From an uncultured Lachnospiraceae bacterium (lineage in GTDB: Bacteria > Bacillota > Clostridia > Lachnospirales > Lachnospiraceae): a DNA stretch of 64,000 nucleotides. The notes beneath the pieces are model-generated. The model saw only the letters and a list, made by a program, of their open reading frames with translations, did not search any database and was not told where the DNA came from. The translations under genes and the position numbers were made by a program. The stretch lies in contig CACZJL010000002.1 in the NCBI GenBank assembly GCA_902781505.1, positions 124,001-188,000 on the forward strand, written 5' to 3'. Positions 59,461 to 64,000 of the stretch are shown here, piece after piece. Each line of letters begins with the position of its first letter. Position 1 is the stretch's first letter.

Positions 59461-60819
59461 TTAAAGTTTAATCGGGATAACATCCTCGGCTTCAATCAGC
59501 GTCAGAAGCTCCTTTTCTGCCTGCACGTCCGGATTTTTCATGATACGCTCAGCCTGATTCGTAATTGCTTTTTCCAAGAAATTACGGACATCTCTTGCAT
59601 TGGCAAATGAAGCCGGCTTGTTTTCGCATCGCTCTTCAAAGAAGTAGCGTGCAGTCGTCAGAGCATCGAAAGTAAAATTGTAATCCTGAGATTTGGCCAT
59701 GTTTTTAAGAATCTGGAGTTCTTCTTCGGCCGTGTAATCTTCAAATACAATCATTTTGTTAAAACGTGATTTCAGACCCGGATTGGAGTTTAAAAATTGC
59801 TCCATCTGCTCGGTGTAGCCGGCAACAATTACAATCAGGTCATCGCGGTGATCCTCCATCGCCTTCAAAAGAGTATCGACGGCTTCCTGACCGAAATCGT
59901 TTTCCCCACCTTCATTAGTGAGCGTGTAAGCTTCATCAATAAAGAGGACACCTCCAATGGCAGAATCAATTACATCCTGAGTTTTCAGTGCAGTCTGTCC
60001 GACATAACCGCTGACGAGACCGCTTCGGTCAACTTCCACCAGCTGACCTTTCTGTAAAACACCGATTCCGCGGTAGATTTTAGCAAGAATTCTTGCGACG
60101 GTTGTCTTTCCTGAGCCCGGATTTCCAGAGAACACCATATGCTTGTTGACAGATGCGCTCTTTAAGCCAAGATCCTGACGCATTTTCTGAACTTTAAGCA
60201 GGTTGACCAGGCGGTTTACGTCTTCCTTAACGGAGCGCAGTCCAACCATGGAGTTCAGTTCCGCTAAAAGCTCTTCAGGAGTTGCCTCAGGCTCTGATGG
60301 CTGACCGGCATCTACAGGCGCTGTTTTGGCATCCGGGCGAAGAAGTCCGTAATCCTTTAAGAAGCGATCCATCATAATGAGATATTCGGTCAGCAGACCA
60401 ACAGCTTTATCTCCGGGGTGATCAGTCTGCGCCAGATAATTCTCCCCAAGTTTTCGATACTGAAGTGTCAGATTTCTGGCCTTTCCATGGTGATATGGGT
60501 CAGATGGAATCTTTCTTCCGGCGTCAGCGAGTACGAAATACTTTAACGTTTGAGGAATTGTATTAAAATGAGCTTCATCAAGATTCCTGGCCTTTTGAAA
60601 CTGCAATGCATCCGCTTTTGTGACGGTCATTCCGAGATTGTTCTGAATGAAGTCCTGGTCACATGGATCATATGCACCGTCAGCAAGTGCAAGATAAAGT
60701 ACGAAGTTTAAAAATGCCTGTTTCTGCAGCTCAAACAAAGAGACGGACAGTGGCTGCTTTATGACTTTGTTCTTCTCAATCAGGTCACACATGTCCTTTG
60801 TCTGGTTTAATAAATCCAT
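59461..60819 (-). CDS. AAA+ ATPase with N-terminal TerB-like domain (SpoVK/CbbX-type)
   Basis: 452 residues. Residues about 25-130 are helical with FVLYLALADGAYDPCDQDFI, a TerB-like calcium- or metal-binding pattern. A linker leads to a CbbX/SpoVK-type AAA+ domain: MVGLRSVKEDV, Walker A GNPGSGKT near 232, the pore-region GYVGQT, Walker B GGVLFIDEAY near 290, and GYTEQM. Hexameric members remodel proteins, for example CbbX on Rubisco; the client here is unknown. GGGGGACAAG precedes the ATG at 60819, and a TATAAT (minus strand, 60854-60859) lies upstream. It is divergent from the SDR gene. Confidence 0.87.
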   Translation of the reverse strand: MDLLNQTKDMCDLIEKNKVIKQPLSVSLFELQKQAFLNFVLYLALADGAYDPCDQDFIQNNLGMTVTKADALQFQKARNLDEAHFNTIPQTLKYFVLADAGRKIPSDPYHHGKARNLTLQYRKLGENYLAQTDHPGDKAVGLLTEYLIMMDRFLKDYGLLRPDAKTAPVDAGQPSEPEATPEELLAELNSMVGLRSVKEDVNRLVNLLKVQKMRQDLGLKSASVNKHMVFSGNPGSGKTTVARILAKIYRGIGVLQKGQLVEVDRSGLVSGYVGQTALKTQDVIDSAIGGVLFIDEAYTLTNEGGENDFGQEAVDTLLKAMEDHRDDLIVIVAGYTEQMEQFLNSNPGLKSRFNKMIVFEDYTAEEELQILKNMAKSQDYNFTFDALTTARYFFEERCENKPASFANARDVRNFLEKAITNQAERIMKNPDVQAEKELLTLIEAEDVIPIKL

Positions 60820-61089
60820 TACTTGTCCCCCTTATGGTTCTTGTTCTGAAATCATTATAGCTTCTTTTTTATGAGAATTCAGCAGGTTGATCTAATAAAA
60901 AATTGTGCGTTTACGAAAATCAGCTTAGCAAAATGTGATGGAATTATCTGAAAACTCTTACGTTAGCTATTATCTGTTTGACAACGACTACAATCGAGTG
61001 TAGAATGTACATAAAGTTAAAGGCTTTCGTTACGAAATCCTTTACGCGTATCGGGAACAATTACATAAAAAGTAAGGAGGAATTTACTG
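60820..61089 (+). promoter_or_regulatory. Divergent control region with SDR promoter and palindrome
   Basis: The SDR promoter is TTGACA (60978-60983), 17 bases, TAGAAT (61001-61006). A perfect 13-bp palindrome TTTCGTTACGAAA lies at 61025-61037, about 12-25 bases after the predicted start, where a bound repressor would block transcription. Another ACGAAA is at 60913-60918. The AAA+ gene promoter is on the other strand near 60854. Confidence 0.75.
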
Positions 61090-61863
61090 ATGGCTAAGTA
61101 TTTTGATCTTACAGGAAGAGTAGCAATCGTAACAGGATGCTCAACAGGACTTGGTGTTCAGATGGCGAAGGCACTCGCAGCACAGGGGGCGACAATTGTA
61201 GCAATGGCCCGTAGACAGAATTTAATTGAAGAAGTTGCGAAGGATATTCACGATGAATTTGGTGTGGATACACTTGCTGTACGTTGCGACATTACAGATA
61301 CAGAGAATGTAGATAGCGCAGTTAAGACTGTTCTTGAAAAGTTCGGCAGAATTGATATTCTCATTAACAACGCAGGTACAGGTGCTGTGGCACCAGCCGA
61401 AGATATCACAGATGAGCAGTTTGCAAATGAAATGAACATCGACCTGTTCGGTACATTTAAGGTTGCACGTGCTGTTGCGAAGTATGCAATGATTCCTGCA
61501 AAATATGGCAGAATTATCAATATTGCTTCCATGTATGGACTTGTTGGTAACAAGCAGCTTGGATCTTCTCCTTATCATGCAGCAAAGGGTGGTGTTGTTA
61601 ACTTAACAAGAGCACTTGCAGGTGAGTGGGGCAAGTATAACATCACTGTTAATGCAATCTGCCCGGGATACTTCTACACACCACTGACACAGGCAACACT
61701 TGATACGCCTGAGTTCCAGGCATATGCCAAGGCATCTATTCCATCTGAAAGATATGGTCATGAAGGTGAGCTGGATACTGCAGCAATATTCCTTGCAGCA
61801 GAAGAGTCATCTTATGTAAACGGCATCATGGTTCCTGTTGATGGTGGATACACATGCATCTGA
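61090..61863 (+). CDS. SDR family oxidoreductase (gluconate 5-dehydrogenase/KduD-like)
   Basis: 257-residue classical short-chain dehydrogenase. TGCSTGLG binds NAD(P), NNAG is present, and the catalytic triad is serine in NIASMYG with YHAAK. The opening FDLTGRVAIVTGCSTGLGVQ and the closing VNGIMVPVDGGYTCI are close to gluconate 5-dehydrogenases and to KduD, which reduces the pectin breakdown intermediate DKII to KDG. With KDG kinase and pectate lyases in the window, a sugar-acid role is likely; which one is inference. AAGGAGG precedes the ATG. A palindrome in the leader suggests repressor control. Confidence 0.85.
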   Translation: MAKYFDLTGRVAIVTGCSTGLGVQMAKALAAQGATIVAMARRQNLIEEVAKDIHDEFGVDTLAVRCDITDTENVDSAVKTVLEKFGRIDILINNAGTGAVAPAEDITDEQFANEMNIDLFGTFKVARAVAKYAMIPAKYGRIINIASMYGLVGNKQLGSSPYHAAKGGVVNLTRALAGEWGKYNITVNAICPGYFYTPLTQATLDTPEFQAYAKASIPSERYGHEGELDTAAIFLAAEESSYVNGIMVPVDGGYTCI

Positions 61864-61915
61864 TGATGAAATGATTAATATGCAAACATTTTAAATTTTC
61901 ATATATTTTACTCTT

Positions 61916-61959
61916 AAAAAGAGAAGGTTGCAGGGTGATATCTGCAGCCTTCTCTTTTT
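61916..61959. terminator. Bidirectional terminator between the SDR and LysR genes
   Basis: A 12-base perfect outer repeat with A and T runs on both sides (61916-61927 with 61948-61959) and an inner TGCAG/CTGCA. Confidence 0.92.
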
Positions 61960-61962
61960 GTG

Positions 61963-62856
61963 TTACGAACGTTCTTCAGTTGCGAAAAGTTCTTCTGCTG
62001 TTTCAAGAAATTTTTGTGCAGCAGGAGAGAACACCTGATATTTCTTCCAGACTAGAGACAGATTGTAGGTCAGTGCCGGCTCAAGCGGAATGAAGGACAG
62101 GTTTCGATTTCCTGCCGTATGCATTCTCTGATTAAGTGTAATGGCGTAGCCACCATATTCTTCAATCAGGGTTGCCGTGTTTGAAATCAGGTTGTGGTAG
62201 GAATAAATCTTTAAATCCTTGATGTCTTTTTTTAACCAGGATTCCAGATAGCCGGATGCGGTAGCCTGACGGGAGAGACACAGTGGCTTATCCCACAAAT
62301 CTTCCGGATGAATGGTTTCTTTGTCGGCCAGTTCTGCATCAGAGCGCATTAACACACCCCAGGTATCAAAAAAAGGAAGAGGCAGTTGATTGTATTTGTT
62401 TAAATCAACAGGACCAAGACAGAGTCCAAAGTCCAGATTTCCACGGTCCAGCTTTTCAAAGACATCTGATCCGTCGCCGCTTACCAGGTCGTAGTAGATA
62501 TCCGGATACTCTTTTTTTATAACTTTTGTAATTTGACCGATTAAAAGAATTCCATCGGTTTCACCGGTACCAATACTGACTTCACCAGAGATAGTTTCAG
62601 TGCTTTCAAGCAGATCGGATTCTGTCTTTTCAGCCAAATCTATAATTTCTGTTGCACGTTTGCGAAGCAGGACGCCAGCCTGCGTCAGAGTGACTTTTCT
62701 TTTGCCACGAATGAATAATTTCTTGCCAAATTCCGTCTCAAGATCCATTAACTGACGGGAAAGTGCAGGTTGTGAAATGTGTAGGAATTCTGCGGCACGT
62801 GAGATGTTTTCCTCGTGCGCGACAGCAAGAAATGAGCGTAAGGTTCTAAGCTCCAT
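61963..62856 (-). CDS. LysR family transcriptional regulator
   Basis: 297 residues. The N-terminal winged helix-turn-helix (LRTFLAVAHEENISRAAEFL, SQPALSRQLMDLE, LFIRGKRKVTLTQAG) is standard, followed by a periplasmic-binding-like effector domain (about 90-290). GGGGG precedes the ATG at 62856. It is convergent to the SDR gene, so it does not share a divergent promoter with it. A 27-bp near-palindrome lies 68 to 94 bases upstream of its start and may be its own operator. Target and effector unknown. Confidence 0.92.
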   Translation of the reverse strand: MELRTLRSFLAVAHEENISRAAEFLHISQPALSRQLMDLETEFGKKLFIRGKRKVTLTQAGVLLRKRATEIIDLAEKTESDLLESTETISGEVSIGTGETDGILLIGQITKVIKKEYPDIYYDLVSGDGSDVFEKLDRGNLDFGLCLGPVDLNKYNQLPLPFFDTWGVLMRSDAELADKETIHPEDLWDKPLCLSRQATASGYLESWLKKDIKDLKIYSYHNLISNTATLIEEYGGYAITLNQRMHTAGNRNLSFIPLEPALTYNLSLVWKKYQVFSPAAQKFLETAEELFATEERS

Positions 62857-62923
62857 ATTGAAATACCCCCATCATGTAATCATTTGTTTATGCTAGTATA
62901 TCAGATTATGCAGAGAAAGTATA

Positions 62924-62950
62924 GTAAAATATTTACTGTAAGTATTTTAC
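62924..62950. repeat. 27-bp near-perfect palindrome between two LysR genes
   Basis: Two 13-base arms (62924-62936 and 62938-62950) around one T, with one mismatch. The arms start GTAAAATA and end TATTTTAC. It overlaps TATACT-type -10 elements for the LysR gene at 62856. Very A+T-rich; operator most likely, RNA hairpin possible. Confidence 0.8.
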
Positions 62951-63035
62951 ATAATAGAGCGCCTTACTTATAATTCACTTAGAAATTGAATCGAGGATTT
63001 TTCTGATGACTGATAAAACAAGTGTTCTTCAGAAC

Positions 63036-63986
63036 TTAAAGGATTTCGGCTTCCTGAGGGAAGCGGATTTCTGATTTTACCTTTGCGTGAGCACGCTCTA
63101 ATTCGCCGCTGTCAACGAGGTTCTGCGTAAATTTTACGAAAGCATTTGCGACGCCGAGCGGGTCGTTTTTCTTGTTCCATACAAGGCAGTATTCTGCAAT
63201 CTTAGCAGGCTCGGTGATGAGCTTGAATACGATGTTTGGATTTGGCGTGTAGGAAGTCTGTGGGAAAATGCAGATTCCCATTTCGTGCTCGACCATGGCA
63301 CTGGCATTGGTATAATTGCTCAAGGTGCAGATGATATTTGCCGTGGCATGGACGCTTTCGAACCATTTATGAATGGCGGAAAGACGGGACGGACGAACCG
63401 GCACCATGATTGGTTCACCGGAAAGTTCCTTTAATTTAATGCTCTTACCTGGCTTTTTGGCGAGCGGATGGTCCTTTGGAATCATGGCAATCCAGGGTTC
63501 ACGGCCTAAGGTGACAGAAGAATATTTTTCGTTATTAAACGGAACTGCAACAACGGCTAAATCAACAAGGCCATTGGAGAGCTTGTTTAAGACTTCGTCG
63601 GAACTTCCATTCCAGAGGTTGTAGGTAACGTTTGGGTATTCTTCGTGGAAGTTTTTGATTAAGTGAGCCGTGATGTAAGGAGCACGGCCTTCGACCTGTC
63701 CGATTGTGATATGACCGGTCAGGTTATTATCAAGAGTAGCGAGGTCGGCACGGGTCTTTACAGCAAGTCCCTGGATTTCACGGAAACGCTGATACAGCAT
63801 TTCTCCGGCCTGAGTCAGTTTCAGATGACGTTTGCCGCGGATAAAAAGCTGAGTACCAAGGTCGTCTTCGAGTGCTTTGATCTGGGATGAGAGCGGCGGC
63901 TGACTCATTCTGAGCTTGGCAGCAGCTTTCGTAAAGTTCAATTCTTCGGCGACGGTTAAAAAATAAGTGACGCTCTTGAAATCCAT
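63036..63986 (-). CDS. LysR family transcriptional regulator
   Basis: 316 residues, a second LysR protein on the same strand and 179 bases upstream of the first. The DNA-binding part (VTYFLTVAEELNFTKAAAKL, SQPPLSSQIKALEDDLG, LFIRGKRHLKLTQAG) is close to that of its neighbour, and the effector domain is standard. The pair may come from duplication, though the effector domains differ a good deal. GAGGAG precedes the ATG at 63986. The gene it regulates, probably divergent, would lie beyond the window end. Confidence 0.92.
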   Translation of the reverse strand: MDFKSVTYFLTVAEELNFTKAAAKLRMSQPPLSSQIKALEDDLGTQLFIRGKRHLKLTQAGEMLYQRFREIQGLAVKTRADLATLDNNLTGHITIGQVEGRAPYITAHLIKNFHEEYPNVTYNLWNGSSDEVLNKLSNGLVDLAVVAVPFNNEKYSSVTLGREPWIAMIPKDHPLAKKPGKSIKLKELSGEPIMVPVRPSRLSAIHKWFESVHATANIICTLSNYTNASAMVEHEMGICIFPQTSYTPNPNIVFKLITEPAKIAEYCLVWNKKNDPLGVANAFVKFTQNLVDSGELERAHAKVKSEIRFPQEAEIL

Positions 63987-64000
63987 GTCATACTCCTCTC

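Noticed and set aside
1-64000. Prophage, transposon or tRNA-associated island
   Set aside because: No integrase, transposase, phage structural gene, tRNA or flanking direct repeats were recognised.

Overview
The window reads as chromosome from an anaerobic, low-to-moderate G+C Clostridia-type bacterium, most likely a pectin-degrading member of the Lachnospiraceae (a Lachnospira-like relative is my best guess). Support comes from clostridial gene types (AddAB, single-chain PurL, TrpB2-type tryptophan synthase, a class II NrdG activase, ThiSGH with radical-SAM ThiH), strong AGGAGG ribosome binding sites, and promoters of the TTGACA-N17-TATAAT kind. No rRNA, tRNA, CRISPR array, insertion sequence or prophage was seen, and no gene looks clearly broken. 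The first gene is cut by the window edge.

Layout. 1-3.0 kb: tail of a histidyl-tRNA synthetase family gene, TrpB2, a peptide-deformylase-like gene and a DUF2500-like membrane protein. 3.2-10.5 kb: the addB-addA recombination nuclease operon. 10.6-16.1 kb: an orphan membrane protein, a small acidic protein, prfC, an rsmH-type methyltransferase and a MATE exporter preceded by a tiny overlapping reading frame. 16.3-24.2 kb: a surface module made of a dockerin-bearing putative glucosaminidase and a cohesin-like, membrane-anchored partner, followed by a PD-(D/E)XK-like protein, a DUF308 protein and a nuclease-helicase. 24.3-33.1 kb: purL, azlCD, then an Hpt protein and a PAS-GGDEF-EAL-REC-PAS signalling protein. 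33.3-41.7 kb: KDG kinase divergent from icd-hflX, folA, infC-rpmI-rplT with a leader RNA, a lipoprotein related to trigger factor, uppP and dut. 41.8-55 kb: nrdG, then a carbohydrate region with a PcRGLX/YetA-like pectic lyase, a TM2 protein, a very large PL1+PL9 pectate lyase with a sortase-type anchor, a GH94 phosphorylase and a secreted PL9 lyase. 55.3-64 kb: thiSGH, a radical SAM enzyme, a TerB/AAA+ ATPase, an SDR oxidoreductase and two LysR regulators.

How it fits together. Pectin use is the dominant accessory theme. A wall-attached double lyase and a secreted PL9 enzyme would release unsaturated oligogalacturonides. A PcRGLX-like protein without a signal peptide would act inside the cell. 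A KduD/gluconate-dehydrogenase-like SDR and KDG kinase would carry the products toward the KDG pathway. GH94 adds phosphorolysis of a beta-linked disaccharide, probably cellobiose. Several of these genes have clear promoters, and some share TTTCGT-type half-sites.

The best candidate for an undescribed system is the dockerin/cohesin-like pair at 16.3-20.4 kb. It looks like a minimal surface docking module used for a wall hydrolase rather than for cellulases. Other points worth checking are the 27-bp near-perfect palindrome between the LysR genes, the 15-bp inverted repeat that captures the ribosome binding site of the TM2 gene, the ATT start of infC, ThiS ending in GGQ, and an orphan Hpt next to a REC-containing EAL protein.
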